64,000 nt of DNA, from positions 496,001-560,000 of the forward strand of contig NZ_JACCAB010000001.1 of the NCBI RefSeq assembly GCF_013408925.1, in the 5' to 3' direction. This DNA comes from Pedococcus badiiscoriae (GTDB taxonomy: Bacteria; Actinomycetota; Actinomycetes; Actinomycetales; Dermatophilaceae). The position numbers and the translations under genes were made by a program. Shown here piece after piece: positions 47,789 through 57,151 of the stretch. The first letter of the stretch is position 1, and the number at the start of each line of letters is the position of its first letter. The notes under the pieces were generated by a model that ran no database searches, was not told where the DNA came from, and saw only the letters and a program-made list of their open reading frames with translations.

Positions 47789-48421
47789 ATGACCGCGACT
47801 CCCCCGACCGGCGAACCGCTCGTGGGCAGGTTCGTCAGGCTCGACGTGATGGCGCCCGACGACGCCGAGGGACTGCACGCGGTCAGCACCGACCCGGCCG
47901 TCTACACCCAGGGCTTCGTCATGCGACCGCCGCCGGCCGACCTCGCGGCGACCCGCGCGGACACCGCGCGAGACATCGCGGCGCGCGCTGCGGGCCGCAC
48001 GGCATACACGGTGCGGCTCACGGGTGAGGGCGGGCTCGGTGAACCCGGCACGATCGTGGGCACCTCCTCGCTCGGCGACGTGGACCTCGAGAACGAGCGG
48101 GTGCACCTCGGCTGGACGATGTACGGCTCGCGCTGGTGGGGCACCCAGGTGAACCCCGAGTGCAAGCTGCTGCTGCTCGGTCACGCCTTCGACTGCGGTT
48201 TCGGCCGGGTGAAGATCCAGACCGACGCCGTCAACCTCCGCTCGCAGGCCGCCATCGCCAAGCTCGGCGCCACCCGTGAGGGCGTCCTTCGCCGCCACAC
48301 CAAGCGGGCTGACGGCAGCTTCCGCGACACGGTCGTGTTCAGCGTGCTCGCGCAGGAGTGGCCGTCGGTGCGGGCCGACCTCGAGCGACGGCTGGGTATG
48401 CCGCCCGCTCAGGACGGTTAG
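47789..48421 (+). CDS. GNAT family N-acetyltransferase (RimJ/RimL-like)
   Basis: 210 residues. RimJ-type fold with LVGRFVRLDVMAPDDAEGL at the N-terminus, LGWTMYGSRWWGTQVNPECKLLLLGHAF around the acetyl-CoA site (about 110-140) and KIQTDAVNLRSQAAIAKLGATREG near the end. Acceptor unknown. It is divergent from the atp operon and convergent with wecA. Confidence 0.87.
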   Translation: MTATPPTGEPLVGRFVRLDVMAPDDAEGLHAVSTDPAVYTQGFVMRPPPADLAATRADTARDIAARAAGRTAYTVRLTGEGGLGEPGTIVGTSSLGDVDLENERVHLGWTMYGSRWWGTQVNPECKLLLLGHAFDCGFGRVKIQTDAVNLRSQAAIAKLGATREGVLRRHTKRADGSFRDTVVFSVLAQEWPSVRADLERRLGMPPAQDG

Positions 48422-48427
48422 CTCGTC

Positions 48428-48466
48428 GGCTCAGCTGGTTGGCTCAGCTCGTTGACTCAGCTGGTT
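48428..48466. repeat. 13-bp tandem repeat x3 over the wecA stop
   Basis: GGCTCAGCTGGTT (48428-48440), GGCTCAGCTCGTT (48441-48453) and GACTCAGCTGGTT (48454-48466) are tandem. The third holds the final wecA codons and its TGA; the others look like copies of that end, each with an in-phase-like TGA. Confidence 0.7.
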
Positions 48467-49575
48467 GTCGTCGGCCGGTGGCCTGGGACCGACCAGCGGG
48501 GCAGCCAGATGGTCAGGACGCCGGTCACGACGACGGCAGCGAGTACCCCTGCCCCGGCGACCCGGGCGTCGTCGATGAAGATGAAGCTGACCGAACCCAT
48601 CGCGGCGACGGCGGCCCACAGCCACAGCAGGAACACCGCACGACGGTGGCCGTGACCGAGCTGCAGCATCCGGTGGTGCAGGTGCTGCTTGTCGGGGTGC
48701 CACGGCCGCTCGCCGCGCCTGGTCCGGCGGACGACTGCCAGCAGGATGTCGACCAGGGGGAGCAGGATGATGGCGCCGGGGACGACCAGCGGCAGCAGGG
48801 TCGCAGCGACCGGGTTGGTGCTGACCTGGGCGGGGGTCACGTTGCCCGTGGTGGAGATCGTGGCCGCGGCGAGCAGCAGGCCCAGCAGGAGCGCCCCGGA
48901 GTCGCCCATGAACAACCGTGCCGGGTGGTAGTTGTGCGGCAGGAACCCCACGCAGCAGCCGATCAGCGCCGCCGAGATGAGGGTCGCGGACGAGAACACG
49001 TTGGGCGGGTCATAGCTGCGGGAGATGCCGTAGCTGTAGATGAAGAAGGCCGCTGCCGCGATGACGACCACCCCTGCCGCGAGCCCGTCGAGCCCGTCGA
49101 TGAAGTTCACGGCGTTGGTGAACAGCACGACGGCGAAGACCGTCAGCCCCACCATGATCGGCTGCGGGAGCACGGTCACCCCACCGATCGGCAGCTGGTA
49201 GAGGAGCACCCCGTTGAACGCCATGATCCCCGCGGCGATCATCTGGCCGCCCATCTTGGTCAGCCAGTCCATCTCGCGGATGTCGTCGATCGCGCCGATC
49301 ACGCAGACCAGGCCGGCCCCGATCAGCACCCCGCGCAGCTCCGGCCCCAGCCGGAACACCTGACCGAGGTAGGGCAGGTGGCTGGCGGCGACCATCGACG
49401 CCACGAACCCCAGGTAGATGGCCACTCCCCCGAGCCGCGGGATCGGCGTCGAGTGGACGTCCCGGTCGCGCACCGGGGTGAAGGCGCCGGTCCGCACCGC
49501 GACAGCGCGCATCAGCGGCGTCGCGGCATACGTGATCACCGCGGCGACCATCAGGACGAGGAGGTACTCGCGCAC
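48457..49575 (-). CDS. wecA: Undecaprenyl-phosphate GlcNAc-1-phosphate transferase
   Basis: 372 residues, about 10-11 membrane helices. Polyprenyl-phosphate N-acetylhexosamine-1-phosphate transferase family: starts the lipid-linked glycans that join arabinogalactan or teichoic-type polymers to peptidoglycan. Motifs IGAIDDIREMDWLTK, NAVNFIDGLDGLAAG and FMGDSGALLLG carry the catalytic Asp residues. Start GTG 49575. In mycobacteria the homologue (Rv1302) is also just before the atp operon. Confidence 0.93.
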   Translation of the reverse strand: MREYLLVLMVAAVITYAATPLMRAVAVRTGAFTPVRDRDVHSTPIPRLGGVAIYLGFVASMVAASHLPYLGQVFRLGPELRGVLIGAGLVCVIGAIDDIREMDWLTKMGGQMIAAGIMAFNGVLLYQLPIGGVTVLPQPIMVGLTVFAVVLFTNAVNFIDGLDGLAAGVVVIAAAAFFIYSYGISRSYDPPNVFSSATLISAALIGCCVGFLPHNYHPARLFMGDSGALLLGLLLAAATISTTGNVTPAQVSTNPVAATLLPLVVPGAIILLPLVDILLAVVRRTRRGERPWHPDKQHLHHRMLQLGHGHRRAVFLLWLWAAVAAMGSVSFIFIDDARVAGAGVLAAVVVTGVLTIWLPRWSVPGHRPTTTS

Positions 49576-49636
49576 TTAGGCCGTGTCTCCCAGATCTCGG
49601 GCAGGTCTCGGGTGGGGGTCTCGAACGGGCCGGGAC

Positions 49637-50917
49637 TCAGCCTCGAGCGTATGCCGGAAAACGGGTGACGAGGTCCGTGACACTGGCGCGGACCTCCTTG
49701 GAGACCGCGTGGTCGGGGTCGGCGTCGCCCTGGGTGACCGCTGTGGCGATGAGGTCCGCGATCTCGCGCATCTCCTCCGTGCCCATGCCCTGGGTCGTCA
49801 CGCAGGGCGTGCCGACGCGGATGCCGCTGGCGATGTTGGGCTTCTGCGGGTCGAACGGGATGGCGTTCTTGTTGAGGACGATGCCGGCGGCGTCGGCCCG
49901 CGCCTCGGCGTCGGCACCAGTGACCCCGACGCCCTGAAGGTCGTGCAGGCTCAGGTGGGTGTCGGTGCCGCCCGTGGTCGGGCGGATCCCCTTCTCCCCC
50001 AACGAGGTCGCCAGCACGGAGGCGTTCTCGATGACCTGCCGTGCGTAGGCCTGGTACTCGGGGGTCGCGCACTCCTTGAAGTTGACCGCCTTGGCCGCGA
50101 TGGTGTGCATCTGCGGACCGCCCTGCATCATCGGGAAGACTGCCTTGTCGAGCTTGGCAGCGTGCTCCTCCTTGCAGACCAGCGCGCCCGAGCGGGGTCC
50201 GCGCAGCACCTTGTGGGTCGTGAAGGTCACCACGTCGGCGTGCGGGACCGGGCTGGGGATCGCCTTGCCCGCCACCAGACCGATGAAGTGGGCGGCGTCG
50301 ACCCAGAAGATGGCGCCGATCTCGTCGGCCAGCCGGCGGAAGAACTCGAAGTCGATGAGCCGCGGGATCGCCGAACCGCCGGCGAGGATGACCTTGGGCT
50401 GGTGCTCCTTGGCCAGGCGCTCCACCTCGGCGTAGTCGATGTCCTCGGTCTGCTTGTCGACGCCGTAGTGGACGGCGTTGAACCACTTGCCGGAGAACGA
50501 CACCTTCGTGCCGTGGGTGAGGTGGCCGCCCATCGGCAGGGCCATCGCGAGGATCGTGTCGCCGGGCTGCATGAACGCGCCGTAGACCGCCTGGTTGGCG
50601 CTGGCACCGGAGTGCGGCTGGACATTGGCGTGGTCGGCGTCGAAGAGGGCCTTGCACCGCTCGATGGCAAGCGTCTCGGCCTTGTCCACCTCAGAGCAGC
50701 CGCCGTAGTAGCGGCGACCCGGGTACCCCTCGGCGTACTTGTTGGACAGCGTGGAGCCCAGCGCCGTCAGCACCTGGGGGCTCGACATGTTCTCCGAGGC
50801 GATCAGCTGGAGCCCGCTGCGGATGCGGTCGAGCTCGGAGACCAGCACCCCCGCGATCTCGGGGTCGAACGACTCCAGGGCACCGAAGTCGGAACCGTAG
50901 AAGGTGTCAGCGCTCAT
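49637..50917 (-). CDS. glyA: Serine hydroxymethyltransferase
   Basis: 426 residues. PLP enzyme converting serine and tetrahydrofolate to glycine and methylene-tetrahydrofolate. The Schiff-base Lys is in VTFTTHKVLRGPRSG; SNKYAEGYPGRRYYGG and DAAHFIGLVAG are typical. ATG 50917 overlaps the tsaC end by 11 bp, so the two are coupled. Confidence 0.97.
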   Translation of the reverse strand: MSADTFYGSDFGALESFDPEIAGVLVSELDRIRSGLQLIASENMSSPQVLTALGSTLSNKYAEGYPGRRYYGGCSEVDKAETLAIERCKALFDADHANVQPHSGASANQAVYGAFMQPGDTILAMALPMGGHLTHGTKVSFSGKWFNAVHYGVDKQTEDIDYAEVERLAKEHQPKVILAGGSAIPRLIDFEFFRRLADEIGAIFWVDAAHFIGLVAGKAIPSPVPHADVVTFTTHKVLRGPRSGALVCKEEHAAKLDKAVFPMMQGGPQMHTIAAKAVNFKECATPEYQAYARQVIENASVLATSLGEKGIRPTTGGTDTHLSLHDLQGVGVTGADAEARADAAGIVLNKNAIPFDPQKPNIASGIRVGTPCVTTQGMGTEEMREIADLIATAVTQGDADPDHAVSKEVRASVTDLVTRFPAYARG

Positions 50918-51644
50918 GGGTGTCTCCTGGCAGGGGGCTCTCGACGGTGGGATCCGCAGGCAACTCTATTGCCTCTCCATCCTCGTCCTCCGGGGCGTCC
51001 GACGCCCCCTCCGGGGGCTCGAGCACGGCCCTGATCTGCTCCACCGTGACGGCTCCGGCCCGCAGCACGACGAACTCGTCACCCGTGCAGTCCAGGATCG
51101 TCGACACCTCGGTGCTCGTGGTGGGCCCTCCGTCGAGGTAGACGCTGACGGAAGCCCCGAGCTGGGCGGCGGCCGCGGTGACGGTGGTGGCGGGGGGCTG
51201 GCCGGTGAGGTTGGCGCTGGTCACCGCCATCGGCCCCACCTCGGTCAGCACCGCGAGCGCGATGTCGTCCTGGGGCATCCGCAGCGCGACGGTCCCGTTG
51301 GTCTCGCCCAGGTCCCACATCAGCGAGGACTGGGCCTTGAACACCAGCGTGAGCGGGCCGGGCCAGAACTCGCGGATCAGGTCCCGCGCCCAGGCCGGGA
51401 CGTCGGTCGCCAGTCCGTCGACCGTCCGCACACTGGGCACCAGCACCGGTGGTGGCATCTCGCGGCCGCGTCCCTTGGCGGCGAGCAGGGACGCCACGGC
51501 CTCGGCGGAGAACGCATCGGCTCCGACGCCGTAGACCGTGTCGGTCGGCAGGACCACGATCTGCCCCGCGCGCACCGCATCGACCGCCCGGGCGACTCCC
51601 TCGGCGCGGCCCTCTTCCGTGGTGCAGTCATAGACCGGACTCAT
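50907..51644 (-). CDS. tsaC: L-threonylcarbamoyladenylate synthase (TsaC/Sua5/YrdC)
   Basis: 245 residues. Makes threonylcarbamoyl-AMP for t6A modification of tRNA position 37. YrdC-domain motifs: IVVLPTDTVYGVGADAF, KGRGREMPPPVLV, WPGPLTLVF and AVTSANLTGQP. After the domain (ending near residue 210) comes a short acidic tail (PEDEDGEAIELPAD), not a full Sua5 domain. TACGCT lies 7 nt before ATG 51644. Confidence 0.94.
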   Translation of the reverse strand: MSPVYDCTTEEGRAEGVARAVDAVRAGQIVVLPTDTVYGVGADAFSAEAVASLLAAKGRGREMPPPVLVPSVRTVDGLATDVPAWARDLIREFWPGPLTLVFKAQSSLMWDLGETNGTVALRMPQDDIALAVLTEVGPMAVTSANLTGQPPATTVTAAAAQLGASVSVYLDGGPTTSTEVSTILDCTGDEFVVLRAGAVTVEQIRAVLEPPEGASDAPEDEDGEAIELPADPTVESPLPGDTHER

Positions 51645-51651
51645 GGTCGCC

Positions 51652-51657
51652 AGCGTA
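51652..51657 (-). promoter_or_regulatory. -10 box, leaderless start of tsaC-glyA
   Basis: TACGCT on the minus strand, 7 nt before ATG 51644. Confidence 0.5.
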
Positions 51658-51749
51658 GTGACCGGCTCGGCGACGATCGACCGCGCCCTCGCAGCGTCAA
51701 CCCGTCGCAGAAGGGTGTGCCTCGCCGCGACGTGCGCAGCACACCAGGG

Positions 51750-52598
51750 TCAGCTGCCCAGCCAACCGCTGGTGAGGCGCTGGACGGCGGAGCCGTCGAG
51801 GTCGGCCAGCTTGACCCCTGCGAAGGCGCGGGCCGCGTCGGACGTCTGGATCCGGAACGGGAGCGGGTCGAGGTCGAGCGCTCCGGCGACCACGGCCCCC
51901 GCGTCCGCGGCGGACTGGGCATTGGCCCCGAACTGGGCGGTGGTGCGATCGAGGTATCCCTTGAGCGGTCCGGCATACGCTCCGGCCGAGGCAAGCATGG
52001 CCTCGACGTCGATGCCGGCGTTGGCGACGAACTCGCTGGCGACGGCTCCCGGTTCGACGACGGCAACCTGCACGCCCACGCGTGCCGCCACCGGGGCGAG
52101 CGCCTCGAGGAAGCCCTCGACGGCGAACTTCGACGCGCAGTAGGCCTCGTTGAAGGGCTGGCCGACGACCCCGCCGACACTGCTCACCGTCACCACCCGG
52201 CCGCCGGCCTCACGCAGGTGTGGCAGCGCGGCGCGGGTGGTCTGCACGACGCCGAAGAAGTTGACCTCCACGCAGGCGCGGAACTCAGCCGGGTCGCCCG
52301 TCTCGACGGTCGCGACGTAGGCGGCCCCGGCGTTGTTGACCAGTGCGTCGAGACGGCCGTGCTCCTCCACGACGGCTGCGACACACCGGTCGATCGACGA
52401 CTGGTCCGTGACGTCGAGCTGATGGACCTGCACCTCGACACCTGCCGCGGTCGCGGCGTCGGTGAGCCGGCCAGCCCGCCCGGTGTCGCGCATGGTGGCG
52501 ACCACCTGCCAGCCCGCGCGGGCGGCGCAGAGGGCAGCCTCGAGGCCGATCCCCGTGGAGGTGCCGGTGATGAGTACGGTGCGTGCGCCAGTGGCCAT
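51750..52598 (-). CDS. Short-chain dehydrogenase/reductase
   Basis: 282 residues. Classical SDR: ITGTSTGIGLE nucleotide motif, NNAGAAYVATV, Ser in VSSVGGVVGQP and the catalytic YCASK. Substrate unknown. It sits between prmC and tsaC, which are usually adjacent in actinobacteria, so it looks like an insertion into the conserved run. CATGAT lies 6 nt before ATG 52598. Confidence 0.88.
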   Translation of the reverse strand: MATGARTVLITGTSTGIGLEAALCAARAGWQVVATMRDTGRAGRLTDAATAAGVEVQVHQLDVTDQSSIDRCVAAVVEEHGRLDALVNNAGAAYVATVETGDPAEFRACVEVNFFGVVQTTRAALPHLREAGGRVVTVSSVGGVVGQPFNEAYCASKFAVEGFLEALAPVAARVGVQVAVVEPGAVASEFVANAGIDVEAMLASAGAYAGPLKGYLDRTTAQFGANAQSAADAGAVVAGALDLDPLPFRIQTSDAARAFAGVKLADLDGSAVQRLTSGWLGS

Positions 52599-52640
52599 GT
52601 GCCGATCATGGCACCACGGCCCGCGGGCGCCGGACCTTTT

Positions 52641-52668
52641 TCAGGCGCGTCAGGCGCGTCAGGCTCGG
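52641..52668. repeat. 9-bp tandem repeat over the prmC stop
   Basis: TCAGGCGCG at 52641-52649 and 52650-52658 is followed by TCAGGCTCG (52659-52667) that contains the prmC stop and last codons. It is a further case of a reiterated 3' end. Confidence 0.65.
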
Positions 52669-53516
52669 CGGGCGGTGGTGGCGCGGGGTCGGCCGGTGAG
52701 GTCGTCGTGGTCGGTGATGTCGACCCACTCCCCCGTGCGCTCCAGGGCGCGCGGCAGGCTGACACCCTGGCTGTCCGCGTGCTCCATGACCAGCAGGCCT
52801 CCCGCGTGCAGCAGCTGCGCCGCCCGCCGAGCCACCGCGAGCGGGATGGCCAGCCCGTCCTCGCTGCCGCCGTAGAGCGCGAGCTCCGGGTCGTGGTCGC
52901 GCACCTCGGGATCGAGGGGGACCATGCCGAGGGGGATGTACGGCGGGTTCGACGCGACGATGTCGACGGTGCCGTCCAGCTCGGGGAAGGCGTCGGTGGC
53001 GTCGCCCTGGCGCAGCCGCACCGCGAGCCCGGTGTCGGCCACGTTGCGCTCGGCCCAGGCGTGCGCGTCGCGACCCAGCTCGACGGCATACACGGTCGCG
53101 GCCGGCACCTCGTCGGCGACGGCGAGGGCGATCGCGCCCGAACCGGTGCACAGGTCGACCACGATCGGCGCCTCGAGAGCCAGCGCTGCCTCGATCGCGA
53201 GCCCCGCGACGAACTCCGTCTCCGGCCTGGGCACGAAGACGCCCGGGCCGACCTTCAGCTCGAGCCCACGGAAACCTGCCCTGCCGGTCAGGTGCTGCAA
53301 CGGCACCCGGGCGGCGCGCTCAGCCACCAGCCGTTCGTAGGCCGCCGGGGCCGCAGCTCCCAGCACCATGGCCTTGCGGACGTCCGCGACGGAGACCTTC
53401 ATCAGGTGGGCGGCGAGGGCCACGGCATCGGCCTCGGGCGAAGGCACCCCCGCCTCTGCCAGCCTGATGGTCGCGGCCCGGACCGCCGCGCGCAGGTCGT
53501 CCCCGGCGTCGGTCAC
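52659..53516 (-). CDS. prmC: Release factor glutamine methyltransferase
   Basis: 285 residues. SAM-dependent methylation of the Gln in the GGQ motif of release factors. [14 protein letters not shown] binds SAM and [12 protein letters not shown] carries the NPPY catalytic motif. Start GTG 53516 overlaps the prfA stop as GTGA, coupling the enzyme to its substrate gene. Confidence 0.95.
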   Translation of the reverse strand: MTDAGDDLRAAVRAATIRLAEAGVPSPEADAVALAAHLMKVSVADVRKAMVLGAAAPAAYERLVAERAARVPLQHLTGRAGFRGLELKVGPGVFVPRPETEFVAGLAIEAALALEAPIVVDLCTGSGAIALAVADEVPAATVYAVELGRDAHAWAERNVADTGLAVRLRQGDATDAFPELDGTVDIVASNPPYIPLGMVPLDPEVRDHDPELALYGGSEDGLAIPLAVARRAAQLLHAGGLLVMEHADSQGVSLPRALERTGEWVDITDHDDLTGRPRATTARRA

Positions 53517-54598
53517 TGACCAGAGCCCTCGGCAACGGCCGCCATCTGCGCGGCCTCGTCGGCGTCGATGGCGGACTGGACCACGGCCTCCAGGTCACCG
53601 TCGAGCACCGTGTCGAGGTTGTATGACTTGAAGCCGGTGCGGTGGTCGGAGAGCCGGTTCTCCGGGAAGTTGTAGGTGCGGATCCGCTCCGAGCGGTCGA
53701 CCGTGCGGATCTGGCTGCGCCGCGCCGCGCTCGCCTCGGCGTCGGCCGCCTCCTTGGCCACCGCGTGCAGCCGGGCCCGCAGCACCCGCATGGCGGACTC
53801 CTTGTTCTGGAGCTGGCTCTTCTCGTTCTGGCAGGACACCACGACCCCGGTCGGCAGGTGCGTGATGCGCACCGCCGAGTCGGTCGTGTTGACGGACTGG
53901 CCACCGGGCCCGGACGAGCGGTAGACGTCGATCTTCAGGTCGTTGGGGTCGATGGTGACCTCGACCTCCTCGGCCTCGGGCATCACCAGGACGCCGGCGG
54001 CGGAGGTGTGGATCCTGCCCTGGCTCTCGGTGACGGGCACCCGCTGGACGCGGTGCACTCCGCCCTCGTACTTGAGCCTGGCCCACGGACCCTCCCCCGG
54101 AGCGGGGGTGCCCTTGGCCTTCACGGCCACCTGGACGTCCTTGTACCCGCCGAGGTCCGACTCGGTGGCGTCGATGATCTCGGTCTTCCACCCGCGGCGT
54201 TCGGCGAAGCGCAGGTACATCCGCAGCAGGTCGCCGGCGAACAACGCCGACTCCTCGCCGCCCTCACCGGCCTTCACCTCGAGGATCACGTCGCGGTCGT
54301 CGTCGGGGTCGCGGGGGATGAGCAGCCGGCGCAGCGTGTCCTCGGTCTGGGCCAGCCGTGCCTCCAGGGCGGGCACCTCGGCGGCGAAGCCCTCGTCCTC
54401 GGTGGCCAGCTCGCGGGCGGCCGCCAGGTCGTCGGTCGCCGTGTGCCACGCGTGGTATGCCGCGACGGTCGGTGCCAGCGCGGCATACCTCTTGTTCAGC
54501 TTGCGGACGAGGTTCTGGTCCGCGAAGACCTCGGGATCCGCCAGCTGCTTCTCGAGGTCGGCGTGCTCGTGCACGAGCGCTGCTGCGGACTCCAACAT
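53513..54598 (-). CDS. prfA: Peptide chain release factor 1
   Basis: 361 residues. Reads UAA and UAG and triggers peptide release. The catalytic GGQ is in [18 protein letters not shown] (near residue 230). AGGAG lies 5 nt before ATG 54598; the frame stays open about 100 codons upstream, but across the rpmE terminator. Separated from rpmE by that terminator. Confidence 0.97.
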   Translation of the reverse strand: MLESAAALVHEHADLEKQLADPEVFADQNLVRKLNKRYAALAPTVAAYHAWHTATDDLAAARELATEDEGFAAEVPALEARLAQTEDTLRRLLIPRDPDDDRDVILEVKAGEGGEESALFAGDLLRMYLRFAERRGWKTEIIDATESDLGGYKDVQVAVKAKGTPAPGEGPWARLKYEGGVHRVQRVPVTESQGRIHTSAAGVLVMPEAEEVEVTIDPNDLKIDVYRSSGPGGQSVNTTDSAVRITHLPTGVVVSCQNEKSQLQNKESAMRVLRARLHAVAKEAADAEASAARRSQIRTVDRSERIRTYNFPENRLSDHRTGFKSYNLDTVLDGDLEAVVQSAIDADEAAQMAAVAEGSGQ

Positions 54599-54680
54599 CG
54601 GGGCTCCTGAGGGGGTGCGGGTGAGGCGGGGTGAGGCGGGCTGACGCGGGGTGGCGCGGGGTGGCGCACCGGGAAAAGCA

Positions 54681-54720
54681 ATGCGCCGGCCCTGACCACG
54701 AAGGGTCAGGACCGGCGCAT
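54681..54720 (-). terminator. Intrinsic terminator after rpmE
   Basis: A 17-bp stem with one mismatch, ATGCGCCGGCCCTGACC (54681-54697) with GGTCAGGACCGGCGCAT (54704-54720), and a 6-nt loop, followed on the minus strand by GC and UUUU. It begins 8 nt past the rpmE stop. Confidence 0.8.
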
Positions 54721-54728
54721 CAGGAAAG

Positions 54729-54953
54729 CTACTTGCTCTCGGCAGCGGCCTTCTTGCCGTAGCGGGCCTCGAACCGGGCCACGCGGCCACCGGTGTCGAG
54801 GATCTTCTGCTTGCCGGTGTAGAACGGGTGGCACTGCGAGCAGACCTCGGCGCGGATCTGGCCGGAGGTCGCAGTGCTGCGAGTGGTGAACGTGGACCCA
54901 CAGGTGCAGGTCACCGTGGTCTCGACGTACTCGGGGTGGATGTCCTTCTGCAA
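54729..54953 (-). CDS. rpmE: 50S ribosomal protein L31
   Basis: 74 residues. Zinc-binding (C+) form: CTCGSTF near residue 16 and [13 protein letters not shown] near 37. C+ forms usually are the zinc-replete version. The start codon is TTG 54953 with AAGGAG 6 nt upstream, an uncommon start. Terminated before prfA. Confidence 0.96.
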   Translation of the reverse strand: MQKDIHPEYVETTVTCTCGSTFTTRSTATSGQIRAEVCSQCHPFYTGKQKILDTGGRVARFEARYGKKAAAESK

Positions 54954-55081
54954 AGCGTGCTCCTTGAGTCAATGTGGCCGGGTCGGCTGGGCGGGCTGCC
55001 CTGAACTCCTCGATGGTGAGAGGGGTGTCCATGCCGTGAACCGGTCAGCGGTCAAGTGTGCCAGAGTCCGGCGCACATCTC

Positions 55082-57151
55082 CTAAACGGTGCTGAGGGTC
55101 CGGTCATTCCCCGTCGGCAGGACCACGCGGATGACGGTCCCCTCGCCCTCGACCGAGCTGATCTGCAACTCGCCCCCGTGGCCCTCGACGATGGCCCGCA
55201 CGATGGCCAGCCCCAGCCCGGTGCCCGGGATGGCGGCAGCCGTCGCGTTCGAGGCGCGGAAGAAGCGGCCGAAGAGCTGGGGCAGGTCCTTCTCGGGGAT
55301 GCCGATGCCGGTGTCGGCCACCGTGACCACGACGCGGCCGTCGGCCTGCGCGGCACCGATCGTGGCCCGACCGCCCGACGGGGTGAACTTGACCGCGTTG
55401 GAGCCCAGGTTGATGAGGCTGCGTTCCAGCTGGCCGCGGTCGACCCTGATCTGGAGGTCTGGGTCGATCGGTTCGACCACGAGGGTGACCCCGGCAGCGT
55501 CGGCGACGGGACGCAGGAGGTCGGCCACTCCCTGGACGAGCCCGTCGACGGCGACGTCCTCGGTCGAGGACTCCAGGCCGGTGGCCTCGATCTTGTTGAG
55601 CACGAGGAGGTCCTCGATGAGCCCGCGCAGCCGGTTGGCGTTGCGGCCGATGATGTCGAGGGCACCGCGCTGAGGTGTGGAGACGACGCCGTAGTCACCG
55701 TCCTCGAGGAGCTCCAGGTAGCCGTTGATCGAGGTCAGCGGCGTGCGCAGCTCGTGCGAGACGGTGGCCATGAAGTCGGTCTTCTGCCGGTCCAGCGCGG
55801 TGAGCTGGTCGAACTGGACCTCACGCAGCTCGCGCAGCCTCAGGTCCACGATCGACTGGGCGACGTAGCCGGCACACTGCTGCACGGCCTGGATCTCGTA
55901 GCGGCGCCACCGTCGCGGGCTGTCCACGGTCATCAGGGACAGCACACCGAGCCCTTGCTCGCCGATGCCGACCGGCACCATGAGCAGCGACGTGGCGCCG
56001 GTCGCTCGGTAGAACCGCTGCGCCCGCTCCTGGGTCTGGACCTCCTCGTGCAGGAAGTCGGACAGCACGAACACGCTGGCCTGGCGGCGGAGCTCGTCTC
56101 CGACCGCCTTGACCTCGCCCGCCAGCGAGGGCGGCAGCACGGGCAGGTCGGGCAGGTCGTGGCGGTGCCACTGGGTGCGCTGGTCGATCGCCCCCGACTC
56201 GTCGTGGGTGTAGAGCAGGACGCGGTCGACGGACAGCCCCTCCCCGAGCATCGCGCACACGTTGTGCAGGGCCGTGTCGAGGTTGGGTGCCCCGGGCACG
56301 ACGCGGGCGACGTCGAGGGCCAGCTGGTGGGCCCGCAGCACGACCGACTGCTGCTCCTCGAGGATCCTGTTGGCGTGGGTCAGGCCGTTGAAGTCGGCGG
56401 CCAGGGTGCGGACCTCCAGAGCACCGCTGTCGGTGTCGGCCAGCGCGTCGCGGTCGCCGTCGCGCTGGCGCTCGACAACCGAACGCAGCCGTTCCAGGGG
56501 TCCGCTGACGGAGCGCTGCAGCAACCGCCAGCCAGCGAGCACGATCGCCATGGCCAGGACCAGGGCGACGACCAGGATCACGACGACGAGCTGGACGGAG
56601 TCCCGCGACCCCTCACGCGCGGCGTCGCGCTCGCGCCTGATGGCCTCGAACAGGTCCCGGTTGCCGTCACGGAAGACGCGGAACTTGTCCATCGTCTCGG
56701 CCTCCAGGACGTTGCGCCGCGACAGCGTCCCGGCCAGGTCGTCCTCGGCGGCCTTCGCCGCCCGGAACCACGCGTCGACGGCGGTGCGCTGGCGGTTCAG
56801 CAGGGTGAGGTAGTGGGCGCGGCTGTCGGCCGGCATCGACGGCGACCTCAGGGCACGCTCGACGTTGGCGAGGTCCGTCGCGACGATCCCCTGCTTGAGG
56901 CGGTAGCGCGTCAGGGGGGCGGAACCGCCCATCAGCTGGCTCCACCCGGCATTGGCCTCCGTCATGTCGATGAGCACCGCGTTGTTGGCGTCGAAGGCCG
57001 GACCGTAGGCGAGCGTCAGCGCCTGGATGTTGCGACCCTCGCTGTTGATGGTCGTCAGCGAGGCGACGGCCACGATGGGGAACAACAGGACGAGCGCGAG
57101 CCCGAGGACCTTGAGCTGTCCGGCGACGGACCGGCTCGCGAGCTTGCTCAC
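55082..57151 (-). CDS. Sensor histidine kinase with HAMP and GAF domains
   Basis: 689 residues. TM1 (about 14-33), a 150-residue extracellular helical sensor region, TM2 (about 188-206), HAMP (about 207-260), GAF (about 280-420), then HisKA with phosphoacceptor His466 in SHELRTPLTSINGY and the ATPase domain (NLGSNAVKFTPSGG, DTGIGIPEKDLPQLFGRF, GTGLGLAIVRAIVEGHGG). Start GTG 57151 overlaps the glycosyltransferase stop as GTGA. Last gene of the four-gene cassette; its partner is probably the response regulator that begins the same operon. Signal unknown. Confidence 0.93.
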   Translation of the reverse strand: MSKLASRSVAGQLKVLGLALVLLFPIVAVASLTTINSEGRNIQALTLAYGPAFDANNAVLIDMTEANAGWSQLMGGSAPLTRYRLKQGIVATDLANVERALRSPSMPADSRAHYLTLLNRQRTAVDAWFRAAKAAEDDLAGTLSRRNVLEAETMDKFRVFRDGNRDLFEAIRRERDAAREGSRDSVQLVVVILVVALVLAMAIVLAGWRLLQRSVSGPLERLRSVVERQRDGDRDALADTDSGALEVRTLAADFNGLTHANRILEEQQSVVLRAHQLALDVARVVPGAPNLDTALHNVCAMLGEGLSVDRVLLYTHDESGAIDQRTQWHRHDLPDLPVLPPSLAGEVKAVGDELRRQASVFVLSDFLHEEVQTQERAQRFYRATGATSLLMVPVGIGEQGLGVLSLMTVDSPRRWRRYEIQAVQQCAGYVAQSIVDLRLRELREVQFDQLTALDRQKTDFMATVSHELRTPLTSINGYLELLEDGDYGVVSTPQRGALDIIGRNANRLRGLIEDLLVLNKIEATGLESSTEDVAVDGLVQGVADLLRPVADAAGVTLVVEPIDPDLQIRVDRGQLERSLINLGSNAVKFTPSGGRATIGAAQADGRVVVTVADTGIGIPEKDLPQLFGRFFRASNATAAAIPGTGLGLAIVRAIVEGHGGELQISSVEGEGTVIRVVLPTGNDRTLSTV

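Noticed and set aside
53513..54901. Long N-terminal extension of prfA
   Set aside because: It crosses the rpmE terminator and has no conserved sequence; the internal ATG 54598 has a good ribosome site.
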